Shown: piece by piece, positions 35,683-46,285 of the stretch | Layout of the letters: every line of letters begins with the position of its first letter | Numbering within the stretch: position 1 is the first letter of the stretch | Assembly (NCBI GenBank): GCA_018389105.1 | Contig: JACATO010001576.1 | Span: 1-64,000 of the forward strand | Length of the DNA: 64,000 nt | Source of the DNA: Nautilus pompilius | Taxonomy: Eukaryota > Mollusca > Cephalopoda > Nautilida > Nautilidae | Direction of reading: 5' to 3' | The notes under the pieces: generated by a model | What the model was told of the DNA's origin: nothing | Database searches by the model: none | The model's input: the letters and a program-made list of their open reading frames with translations, nothing else | Position numbers and translations under genes: made by a program

Positions 35683-38080
35683 AAAGCGGACACCATTTTA
35701 AAATCCAAATTGGGTGAGTAAAAAGCTGACCGCACCCTTTAAAAAAGAAAAATAAAAAACAAAGCAGGTGCGTGTTTTCTTGTTGATGGGACAAGAAACA
35801 GGAATAGTATCAGGAGTTTATGAATCAGATTTAAGTAACCTGATGGACAAAGGTTAGCAAATGATAATTTAGATTTACTCTTTCCAAATTCAATGGTGTC
35901 GGTCTTGCAGAGAGACCGAAGGGAAGCTGCCGACACGATCTGGGGTAATGTTCGGGTTTCGTATCAGATGGCTGATGTCGCAGAACTCTCGTGGCGGGCG
36001 GCGGGGGGGAATTGTTTATTATCGTGTTGTTGATAAATGCCGTCAAGTGTGTGAACACCTAAAAAACAGGCTAGACGATTTTGGGGCAAAAAGAGGGTTC
36101 GTGTAAGTTTTAGAAATTCGCTTCCCACTGACCATCCATGAACGTGTTATTAAAGCGTTTATCAGAGTGGTGGGAGAACTGAACTCGCGGATGAAGTCCA
36201 TCGTGCATCTGAATGGGAAAGGAATCCATACAGTGAGCCTTGTGAGGACCCTACCGCCCAGTTTCCCATGGAGAGTGGGCGCTAATCCCGACAGAGTAAT
36301 TCTCTCGTCAGTATACGATTCCAAGAGTTCGTTCGTGGGCGTAGGAAGACCTACGGGCAGATTCCTCTGGCAAGATCAACACTCAGTTTCAGTAAATATA
36401 CGGGACGAAGGCCTCGAAGGGTTAACGAATAAATGAGAGAGTGGGGTATTGCGCGTGATAAATCTGAAGAGTGCGGCAAATCCGGAAAGTGAGTGAGTGA
36501 TGCCGAACCGAAGTGCATATGTATAAAATGAAAACATTCTTAGGTTCTTAAGCCAGAATTTAACGGTATCTGTTGGAGGGCAATAAGTCGCAAATGCCGA
36601 CTAACCCCGGTACCGTCGGTGTCCGAGGGCACCGTCGCGCAGGCAGAGGAGGAAGAATAGTGACGTCACTTCACGTGACTGTTGGTCGGGTCGTTCCCGC
36701 CGGACAGTTGACGATGCCATAATCTATCGCTATCGATCAACGGGCGCCCAGAATTTAAAAAAAAAAAAAGATAAAAGCTCCAATAACACTTTATTACACG
36801 GACTGTGAAGTGCTTGCTGTCCCGGTGGTGGTGGGCGGGGGAAGGGGGTCTCAGATGCCCCCTAAGCCCGGTCGGCTTACTACCGTAATTCTGAGTGTGT
36901 ACGGCTCGACGCTGATGAGGAATTGCTGTTTGTCTGCACTTTTAACATTAACGACTCAACAGGGATGAAGCCATAGGAAGCCGGGGGGGGGGTTGTTGTT
37001 TTTTTTAAAGTGAGTGCTCCCCCCTTCCCCGCAGGTAGGTGGCGCAGATTAAGGTTCCACCCACACCTTCACTTCAATATTCGCCCTCTCGAACTCGTGG
37101 CCCCCCCAGGGTTGTGTAAAACTCCACCGGCTCGCATTAAAAACCATATAAACGGTGAAGTCTACGATACCTGACAGATTAAACTCACGAATAATTGCTT
37201 CTCGGGTAAAGAAGGTGAAATTGCGCTTACGCCATTTATATATACACCTTTGGAATAGATGACAACTGCGGCTGTTCAGACAGGTGGCGATGGGATGTTC
37301 CATTTATTTACTTCTGCTTCATGTACAGGACAAATTAGTCAAAAACCGAGAAAATATATATATATATATGTGCACAACCAAAGATCTGGAATTTATCGCC
37401 CGCAAAAGTAAAAAAATAATAAGGGACAAGATTTTGATTGGAGCGCTAGCTTACATTGATCCCTTCTGTCTCCCTTGCCGTTGATATTGATGTTCCACGT
37501 TCGCGTTTTCTAGGTATTTTTATTTTGCATACTTATTAGGAGGAAAGAAAAGTGAAAGATAGTAAAATACAAAGAAAAAGAAGCTATGTACAGACCAAGG
37601 AGACAAAACCCATGTCGATCACGCAATTTCCGGTGACCCTTCGCTATACTTGAAATAAGAGCTGTGGGTAATTGCGCACGCAATAGAAGTATAGATCGGG
37701 AGCAGCTTATTCCTGGCTTCCCAGTGGTGTCAGTTCCACCACGCCCGCACGCTGTCCATATTACCCGAATTACTTTCGCAGCTTTTGATAAGGCGCTAGC
37801 AGAGCAGCAAATTCGGTGATTGTTTATATCATCAACAGATGCTGTCCCACCTTCAGCTGCGCCGTATCTACGGCGATGACGTCATAAGAGTGAGACAGGG
37901 GGGGTCGGTCGTGAGTTCGATCTCGGCACCAGCCATCATCCCTCTCCACGCGAAGTTAATCCCCTAAGCAAATAAATTAGCCGTACAGCTCGCTGTAAAA
38001 ACAGTAATCGCACCCCCCTCCAAGGTAACATTTATTTACCATCAAAATAAAGGTTTCAAATATATATTTTTTTCTTCTGC
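35683..38080. other. Unique intergenic DNA
   Basis: No gene is recognised. TGACGTCA occurs at 36661-36668 and 37877-37884. A 10-base G run is at 36983-36992. Just after the second octamer, a B-box-like GAGTTCGATCTC (37913-37924, plus strand) preceded by GGTCGGTC resembles the T-arm region of a tRNA. It may be a decayed SINE head, but no convincing A box was seen. Confidence 0.45.
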
Positions 38081-38086
38081 TGCTGC

Positions 38087-38116
<30 letters not shown>
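38081..38116. repeat. (CTG/CAG)n microsatellite
   Basis: About twelve TGC or TGT triplets in tandem. The minus frame reads poly-Gln inside a short chance frame (38056-38301). No poly-Q protein can be supported. Confidence 0.9.
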
Positions 38117-38117
<1 letters not shown>

Positions 38118-38749
38118 CGAGACACTGGCGAGTTGATCTAAGGGGACACAGAAGAAAACCAACCGCGCACCTGCTTTGGGTTATCGTGAAAGTATCATCA
38201 ACACAGTCGGCCGTCGGTGAGACAAATCTCCTGGCGCTCTCCGAACACCGGCCGCTTGGATAAAAGCTTTTCGCCGTTTTCCCTGCTCGGGGTGGCAGCA
38301 AAACTGCACATGTGTTGCGGTTGTAAATAGCCAGAGCTAAATCAAGTTAACAGATCGCTGGTTTATTTACGTGTTGTCCGTGAGTAAGCAGATCGTGTCC
38401 ACAGTTTGTTTTCCGTTAGACAGAGAATGACAATTCCAGGTGATGCGCTACCAGTGAAACGGTATACAGCTTGTATAGTGCTTACGCCAAAGATGCTGCC
38501 GTCTTATACCCTGATGGTTAACAATCGTTTACGGTTGTTGCATTAAAGAGCGTCCGCCATCTACGTAAAGTTTCGTTGTTGGTGGGTTTATACAGAGCCA
38601 TGCTAAGATGTTGATTAAATCACCTCTTCAACAGATGTTAGGGTTAGGAAGACGTTTTTTTTTTGTAATCGACGATGGCTGAACGACTTCCTCTCGACGT
38701 CCGGAGGAATCAAAAAGCATAAAGCCAGAAGTGGGAAGGCGTGTGGGCA

Positions 38750-38940
38750 TCAGTCACCACACCCAGCTGGGCCCAAGCTGGTTACGCGAGTAGAGTGATG
38801 GTCGGGGCGCGAACCAGTCAGGAATTACTCGCGGAACTCTACCACCTGTACCCCAGGAAATCTACCCGTAACTCTTCCTTATTAGATGCGAGGCGAAACC
38901 ATTCCCGGCTAGGATTCGAACTCGGCTTTTTAGAGTCATA
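38750..38940 (-). mobile_element. Possible truncated SINE with B box
   Basis: The minus strand contains GAGTTCGAATCC (plus 38910-38921), matching the Pol III B box, followed by an unrelated GC-richer body ending in a GCTTGGGCCCAGCTGG palindrome-like stretch. Upstream (higher coordinates), where an A box should be, lies a (GA)n tract, so the tRNA head looks truncated. The family is unknown. A chance B box is the alternative. Confidence 0.35.
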
Positions 38941-38969
38941 AACGTGGATAACACGAAAGAAATTCGCGC

Positions 38970-38973
<4 letters not shown>

Positions 38974-39055
<82 letters not shown>
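38974..39055. repeat. Pure (GA)41 microsatellite
   Basis: About 82 uninterrupted bases of GA, the purest dinucleotide tract in the window. Lack of interruptions suggests it is young or highly mutable. Confidence 0.98.
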
Positions 39056-39058
<3 letters not shown>

Positions 39059-40517
39059 GAGGAAGAGAGAAGAATTACTCAGTTTAAATACTTGTGGCAG
39101 CTATCTAACTAAAAGCAAAAAAAATCTACCGCTTGCTCGCCTTGACATCTAAGTCTTCGACATGTTATACGTCATAGCTTCTAGCTGCCTTATTGCCAAT
39201 ACTTAAAAGCAATTTATCATCTCCAGCAGCTCTCGGCTTAGAGATTTGATTTTAGACGAGCATGTGTGAGTCACCGTACAAAAGGCAGTTTGTAAATTCT
39301 AGAATTTCGGCAGTGCTATTTGAAACTTAACGAAACGGCTTTATTTTGAACATCCCCCCCAAAAAGGAAACTGTTTCTACCACTTTGCACTAATGAAAAA
39401 GAACAAAAAGACAAAAACAGAATGGAATCACGAGAAGTATGCATCATATATTTAGAATTTTTTTTTTTTGCAACTTTCCACTAAGCAAGAAAGAATTCTT
39501 TAATGATATTTAAAGGTGTAATTTTCGTATAGTTTAAGAAAAAATACAACTAAGAGGTCTGTGAAAATGAAAGGAAAAAGAAAATGTTTTTTTATTGCAT
39601 CAAAGCTAAACAGAGAATTTTAAAATGTATTAGAAATAAATCTGGAAATATGTTTTCGTTGCCGATTTGCATGACTAGATTCAGGGGTCTCTAATTACTA
39701 GATAAGGGAGATGAGATAATGGATTCCACAGAATTATTAATTAAATAACTGTTAAGTTCTTTAACAAAAAAGGTCCTTTTTTTTCTGATAGCTTATCCAG
39801 ACAGTTTATTTCCATTAGATAGTAAAACTCTTGTTTAATGACGTCACATGGTCCCGACGTCCATATGATCCAGTTATTAAAACAAATATTCAATTGTTTC
39901 ATTTTTTCTCCCTTAATTTGTTACTGAATATTATACTTAGGATAGTTTTATTCTCGGTTTTTTTTAAAAAAAATCTTTTAAAATTTCTAACTCGTCCATG
40001 GTCAAAGCCTTTTGTACTAATTAATAAGAGTATTTTGCTTCCTCTGTTGGCGACGTCGAACAGCGATTTTATTCTACCAGCTTCCGATGGATAACCGACG
40101 ACCTTTTCCGACCGCAGAGTCCTGTCATCGCGTCTTCCTTGAAAAGTACTTTCCTCGTCGAAGGGTTAATATAGAATTTATTGTTTTACCTGTATTCCAG
40201 TTTTATGGTTCCGAACAAATGCCTACATTGTTCAGTTTCTAGACTTTTCAGAAAAGGCTTACTTTGACTGAACAAATTATGATTTAATATCTTCTTTCTT
40301 TCGCTTTCCCTTGACAGCTTTAGCACATTCATCTTTCATCCAAATAAAACATGGCAGTTATTTTCTTCACGTCAGAAAGTCACAAGAATTTTATTTCTTC
40401 ATTAAAGTCTGGTTTTTTAAATTTCGTTTTCGCTTTTGCTGGAGAGGGAACCGAGTGTAGAAATTCCGAAAATAAACTTACAAATATTTCTCTCAAAAGA
40501 CACACAGTGAGACACAC
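39056..40517. other. Unique AT-rich intergenic DNA
   Basis: Nothing coding is recognised. A TGACGTCA is at 39839-39846 and a T8A8 junction is at 39958-39973. Confidence 0.5.
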
Positions 40518-40988
40518 ACACTCATGCACATACTCAAAAACTCATTCTCACAGTCACACAGAAACATTCACCCATAAACATGCTCAAAAACTCATTCTCA
40601 CACACACTCATACATATACTCAAAAAGTCATTCTCACACACACTCATACATATACTCAAAAACTCATTCTCACACACACTCATACATATACTCAAAAACT
40701 CATTCTCACAGTCACACACACTCATGCACATACTCAAAAACACATTCTCACACACACTCATACATATACTCAAAAACTCATTCTCACAGTCACACACTCA
40801 TGCACATACTCAAAAACTCATTCTCACACACACTCATACACATACTCAAAAACTCATTCTCACAGTCACACACACTCATGCACATACTCAAAAACTCATT
40901 CTCACACACACTCATACATATACTCAAAATCTCATTCACACTCACATTCACCCATAAACATACTCAAAACTCATTCACACACTCACAT
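40518..40988. repeat. 36-bp CA-rich minisatellite, about 12 units
   Basis: Units of ACTCATACATATACTCAAAA plus ACTCATTCTCACACAC are repeated about 12 times. Some units are 42 bases long through an extra CAGTCA. Both lengths are multiples of three, so a His/Thr/Ser-rich plus frame (40351-41052) and several shadow frames stay open. They are artefacts. Confidence 0.96.
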
Positions 40989-41629
40989 TGAGTTTATTCG
41001 TTTGACCCCCAGGTCTTACGGAAGCGACTTATCTATCAACTTACGCCAATGAAGTTTTGAATCCTATATTTTAAATAGGGACCATAGACGATCCAAAGTC
41101 TCGACAAAAGGCGGCGCTGACTCGGTAAACGAACGGCCGGTGAATGACGAAAAAGAGCAGTGGCAAACTTTCGCCATTGACGGCATTGGCTCCTTCGCAC
41201 CACGCCTCGATAAATCTCTGCTTTAAGGGTCTTCTTCTATTTTTGTCTAGTTTATTTATTTATTTTGAATGTAGGGATGGGGAGGTAGAGATGGATGGGC
41301 TTCACTTTGTTTTTAAAAGGCTCCAAACGAACAGGGTTTTTATAAAAAAATCATTGTTCTCTGTCTATGAAAAAAACACCGAAAAGTATCAATGCTTTGG
41401 TCTTCATTAAAAGGGGGAGAAAGGGGACATTTGTGAAAGTTAAGACGTGATGTAATCACAGATCCTGGCGGCGCGTGGTGCTTAATTCCTTATTTCTCTG
41501 CTTTCCCCAGGGATATTCCACGAAGTGAAGCCTGCAACTGAAAACTGACAGATTTGCTGGTGTCGTTGTAAGGGAGTTTCCAATATGGCCTCACCTTTGT
41601 CTTTCCCGTTGAAGGTTCGCTTTGTGTTG
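40989..41629. other. Unique intergenic DNA
   Basis: No gene recognised. Short frame 41144-41410 has no known motif. Confidence 0.5.
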
Positions 41630-42250
41630 TTTTCCTCTTCAGGTGCCCGCCATCTTCTAAACCCCGGGAATCAGGGGCGCCACCGTAGTCTGTGAAGGCT
41701 CAGTTTTCGTGGTCCGCCCGCCCTCAGCGCCTCCGACGTCGATTTTTACTAACACCCAGAGACTATCGTAGTACCGAGGGCCGCTCGAAACTCGTAGAAC
41801 AGAACTAGAAAAGGGAGGAGAAGTTTACGTATTCTGAATCATCGTTTTATTTTTGTAGCACCCCCGGTGTCCGCCGTTCGCTGCCGCTCGAGTTACGTTG
41901 GTCTCCTTCCTCAGCCTCTGTCTAAAAGCGCATCAGCCACTGGCGGAACACGGACAAGACTGACGTCCTGGCCAGTAATAATGGCGCCCGGCCTTCAGGC
42001 CTCTCGTCTCAGGAAGCTGGCGAGGAGGCGCTACCTCCGCTGTCGTTCTGGCAGCTAACACGAGGGGGCTTGTCTTCTCGGCAACTACCGGTGAACGGAA
42101 ACGTGATAACGTCGCCTTAGCAACCATTTTCAGCGGCGTCTCAGAGAAAAGCTGTCATCTCCGCCGCCGAAGGGTTACACCCTGATCTCGTCAGGGCGGC
42201 TGGTAATCACGGAGCCTCGTTTGACGTTACCTTGGCAACTGATGCTGAGC
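41630..42250. promoter_or_regulatory. CpG-rich block with two RFX X-box sites
   Basis: CpG-dense sequence contains GTCGCCTTAGCAAC at 42111-42124 and GTTACCTTGGCAAC at 42226-42239. Both fit the RFX X-box consensus GTNRCC-N(0-3)-RGYAAC exactly, with the same TT spacer and orientation, 115 bases apart. A CCGCCATCTT word (YY1 type) is near 41650. In animals RFX factors use such sites near the starts of ciliary genes. I see no recognisable exon beside it, so the regulated gene is unknown. The 64-codon minus frame beginning at 42127 overlaps the first site and matches nothing known. Confidence 0.5.
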
Positions 42251-43213
42251 AGCGAGTAATTCTCGTCGAATAAAAAGAAAGATTATATATCAATAAAGCT
42301 AAAAAAATGTGCAGATAGAACCATTTGAACAACAACAAGATCCTCGGTTAAAAGAGATTTTAAGTAACTTGTTTATTCTTAAGCGTAAGTGCAGGCGAGG
42401 AATCTATCCTTCGCCAGCCAGCCCTCTACGACCCGTCAGGGATGCGGCTCACCGCCAGTCTCCGACCAACGCAACTAATCCCTGAGACTGTACTCGCCTT
42501 AAGTCGGTACGGGGTCCGATTAGTCCGGATTCAGAGGCTTCCGGTTTGACTGGAAAAGCATGGAAACGGTTCATCGGCGTGGAGAGCCGGCCAGCCCCTC
42601 TAGTGGACGATTTGGCCTCCGAACTTCGCAATATCTGGAAGCGTTTTCGGCTTCGAAAAGTAAGACTATGTTAAAGAAAAGTGCTGCGACTAGAAGATCT
42701 GGACTGATTTACTTCCGCCTCATTCTGTCCAGAGGTTTTTACGTTTCAGATTAAGTGCCTCCTCTCCCTTCCCCACCCCAACATAATTTGTTGCTATTTG
42801 GATACCATACCTGGCGATTTAAGACCACGGTGCGCTTGGAGATGCATATATAATCTGACCGAAACCATTTTGCTAAACTAGTTTAAAATCAAGTGATTTG
42901 TTGGTGCATTTTTGAGACTTAGAATTTCCCTTAATTCACTGCTCACAAACTAATTCCGGGGCGCCCTTGTTTAGCCTGTTTTGTCACTGTCGAGAGATAG
43001 ATGGCAGCTCGTGTTATTGAGGTGCTAAATTGATGTAATAAGATTGTACTCCTGACTTGTAAGTTCTTCGCTTTATTTACGCAGTCAACTAGTTAATCTC
43101 TGTGACTTTGCCCTAAGCCGAGCTATGCTTTTTAAAAGGTTCATATGCACAGTTTCTAGCACAAGCCTTTGTCGGAATAATGCAAACAGCAGCAGGGATT
43201 TAAAAGTCATATT
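42251..43213. other. Unique intergenic DNA
   Basis: GC-rich to about 42640, then AT-rich. No coding sequence recognised. Confidence 0.45.
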
Positions 43214-43310
43214 AATTAATATTTGCATAATTTATAACTTAAGTGCTACTGGTTGTAGACACACAACTAACTGGGTAATTGGGTAATGGTGTGTTTGTTT
43301 TATTTATATT

Positions 43311-43370
<60 letters not shown>

Positions 43371-43386
43371 CTCTCTCTCTCCTCTT
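43214..43386. repeat. Repeat B copy 1 plus (CT)n tract
   Basis: About 100 bases beginning AATTAATATTTGCATAATTT and ending in TTTGTTTTATTTATATTAAT run straight into a CT tract (43314-43386). The same arrangement recurs at 44196-44574. Copy 1 has a GGGTAATT duplication that copy 2 lacks. Confidence 0.95.
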
Positions 43387-44108
43387 TCTTTTTTTCTTGG
43401 TAAAATATGGACAAGTCGGCCTAATGCTAACATACATGTTGACGTATTCATTTATTTTTTAATGTAAGTGTTGGAGAGATTTCAAGAATGATCGTATTTC
43501 ATTCAAAAGTTGAGGCAAATTAAAAAGGGGAAATAACTCTATATAGAGAGAGAACAAGGGCAATCAGGTTAGAACTCCCTACCGAGAAATTCAGTCGGCA
43601 GCAGTCAACAAATCAGTGTCCATAGCTCGGCCGTAGAATGGTTGGTTCCTTAATTGTTAGGAACCGGGCGCCAGCGTCACGAGATGAGGGTAACACGGTG
43701 TCTCAGAACGAACGTTTCGAGCAAACGGAAGACCGGGAAATAAACCAGCAGCTGGCCTTCGTTTCCAAGAATAAATATAATGAAACCGAAAGTGAGAAAG
43801 TTTAAGGTCGAAGCGACTTTCCCTGGCTCCGTCGTCAAAAGATTAAAAAATTGGTTCGACTTTTAACACCGATGTCTGCACCAGCTCGCTGCTGAAGTCG
43901 GCAGTGCCATCCTTAATCCCAAGTAAGAAAAAGAGCGAATCTCGTCTTTTTTACAACCTTCTGCTTGCACACTTTTTAAAGGCCAAGATCCAGGACCGAG
44001 AAAACCTTTAATGTCAACTCTAATTATTAAGACCCGATACGGGATAAGTTAAATAAGAAAACATCGTCTAAAGGTCACTGCATCTCTCACGTATGTTGTG
44101 TGCGTCAA
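43387..44108. other. Unique spacer between two copies of repeat B
   Basis: A hairpin GGTTCCT...AGGAACC is at about 43643-43665, preceded by TAGCTCGGCCGTAGAATGG, which faintly resembles a tRNA D-arm. No B box follows, so I do not call a SINE. Confidence 0.4.
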
Positions 44109-44191
44109 GCAGTCCCTGCCACATCTTTATAATCTGAACTTGTCTCTCTGCAGCACTTCTGAAGCTGACTAATAACAAGCACTCGGCATCC
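44109..44191. repeat. Repeat A copy 1
   Basis: An 83-base segment starting GCAGTCCCTGCC and ending GGCATCC matches 46203-46285 in the same orientation with four differences. Four bases separate it from repeat B copy 2, so two repeats abut here that are apart elsewhere. Confidence 0.93.
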
Positions 44192-44195
44192 AATC

Positions 44196-44288
44196 AATTA
44201 ATATTTGCATAATTTATAACTTAAGTGCTACTGGTTGTAGACACACAACTAACTGGGTAATTGGTGTGTTTGTTTTATTTTATATTAT

Positions 44289-44353
<65 letters not shown>

Positions 44354-44460
44354 ATCTCTCTCTCTCTCTCTCTCCTCTCTCTCATCTCCTCGCTCTCACT
44401 CTCTCCATCTCGCTCTCTCTCTCTCTCTCTCATCTCTCTCCTCTCATCTCCATCTCTCTC

Positions 44461-44512
<52 letters not shown>

Positions 44513-44574
44513 CTCTTCTCCTCTCTCTCTCTCTCATCTCATCTCTCTCTCTCTCTCCATCCATCTCTCTCTCT
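44196..44574. repeat. Repeat B copy 2 plus long compound (CT)n tract
   Basis: About 95 bases match 43214-43313, offset 982, then a long CT tract with CATCT, TATCT and GCTCT interruptions continues to 44574. The Ser/Leu frame across it is an artefact. Confidence 0.95.
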
Positions 44575-45489
44575 GTCATCACAAAAGGTTTTTGTTCCGC
44601 CGCCGGCCCACGTACTCACGAGGCCCCACAAAACCAGCGAGGATAGTCAGAGACGTGACGTGATGGCAGAAGGAACATTGAAGCTGAAACCGAAGGTTAT
44701 CTTTACGCGCCAACGAACTAAATTTCTCGAGTTATCGTCAATATCATTTGTTGTTGTATTTTTACATATTAAGTCACGAGGCGGCCCATGGCAAAGTTAG
44801 GTTCTTTTGACAGTAAAAATTGGCAGGGATTCAACCATTTGACGGTTTTTGCCCTTTCAGGGACTCGGTAGAAAACTAGACCGGGGGGGGTGAGTATACA
44901 ACAAGGCAAAAATAAAACAATAATAATAATAAATCGTCATATTATAAAAGTTATGGGATATTGGGATACAGATCGGACAAATTTATTTGTAGATGAGACA
45001 TTCAGAATTGGGCATAAAGTCTGACAAATGGATTTTATTTAAAACTTAAGTAAGAAAAACTCACAAACTTCACTTATGTTGGTTTTCAGCTGGGAAAAAG
45101 GAATCATTCGGACAATAGAAGATGGAAGAAGACCGCAACTCGCCGCACGTTTGGAGGGTAAGAAGCCGCTAGGGAGAAGTTATGGAATTTCCTCCCCTGT
45201 CGTTCAATGGAAGTTCGTGACCAGGAATGAAATCTAAGTGGGTTTAGAGAAGAATTCTCTCTGTGAGACTGGCGCGTCATTCCTCGTATACCGGATAATT
45301 CCGCCGATGTCCGAAATACCTTAGGTATCCTGCTGTCTTCTGTAATTCGTTTCCATTGTTCCGACCACTACCTTGTCATTTTATAATTGTCCTTCCTTTT
45401 CTTTTTTCTTCCCCCTTTCGTTTTAAAGCACGAAATTTTTTCTGTGACCTCAGTTGAAGTTCATATGGCGCAAAATCCGGACAGTCTTC
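44575..45489. other. Unique intergenic DNA
   Basis: Contains an 8-base G run near 44883 and no recognised gene. Confidence 0.45.
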
Positions 45490-46202
45490 AGTTCATTAAA
45501 GAAGGCAACGAAGACGACTAAATAGTCAGACCTACGCAGCCTAGAGGCACATGGCGGGTATGGAAGCTTTGGATTCCACTACGCCTGCGCCTTGAGATAC
45601 TTACTCCACTTCACTCTTAAGGACTGACGCACTTCCGGAATTTATCAGAACCACGTGTTTCCTGTCCAGTGCTCCTAGAGGAGCTCATCTCATGCGTGTT
45701 CTATGGCGTTTAGGTCGGAGGGACGACCGGACCCTGGAAGACGTTGGGTAATTTTCTCTTGGAGGTTGTTTACGATCATTCTTGTACATTATGGTCCGCG
45801 AGGGTGAACTGATTCCCGTGAATGCCTAAAAACACTATAACAACGCGCCTAATTATGCCATCCAGGTGTTGCAAACCTGTAAAATTTCAATCAGTTTACC
45901 TTCTATGTTCACGTGATACAGCAGCCCCAGTCTATCCTACTGAAAATCTCCGGAAGACCGTTGCGGGCAACGTTAGCTCGGGAGGATTAAGTTTCAGAGA
46001 AACGCACCCTAACCTGCCAATGTCCTGAAAGGGTTCTTCAGTCTCTCCTTACAATGATGCACTGTCTTTTTGAAATGCGTGAAATACCAGGTTCTGGCAG
46101 GAGGGTTGGCATAGTACGGCTGATTTCGTGTCGGAGAAACGTATCCCACGGATCTGTCACAATCAGGTCCGAATGAAACCGGACGATGTAATGGTTACCA
46201 TG
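45490..46202 (-). pseudogene. Tc1-like transposase relic C
   Basis: The best-preserved part is C-terminal. On the minus strand RMIVNNLQEKITQRLPG (about 45775-45725) runs into GRPSDLNAIEHA, a stop, then DELL (about 45725-45680). Relatives read RIVN.FLQE...(W)PA.SPDLNPIEHLWDEL, so the catalytic Glu of the IEH block is still present and the Trp codon of WDEL has become TGA. Upstream traces are badly decayed, with many stops and frame changes, and I cannot place the two catalytic Asp residues. It belongs to a different Tc1 branch from relics A and B as judged by the NNLQEK/IEH wording. The ends are not defined. Confidence 0.75.
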
Positions 46203-46285
46203 GCAGTCCCTGCCATATCTTTATAAACTGAACTTGTCTCTCTGCAGCACTTCTAAAGCTGACTAATAACAAGCACTTGGCATCC
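46203..46285. repeat. Repeat A copy 2
   Basis: 83 bases, about 95% identical to 44109-44191. It lies immediately beyond the N-terminal side of Tc1 relic C, so repeat A may be part of that element's 5' non-coding region or terminal sequence. Confidence 0.93.

Noticed and set aside
40351..41052. His/Thr-rich 233-residue protein
   Set aside because: More than half is the CA-rich 36/42-bp array, and the non-repeat N-terminal part has no recognisable features.
43620..43670. tRNA or SINE at a GGTTCCT/AGGAACC hairpin
   Set aside because: D-arm resemblance is weak, the stem is too long for an anticodon arm and no B box follows.
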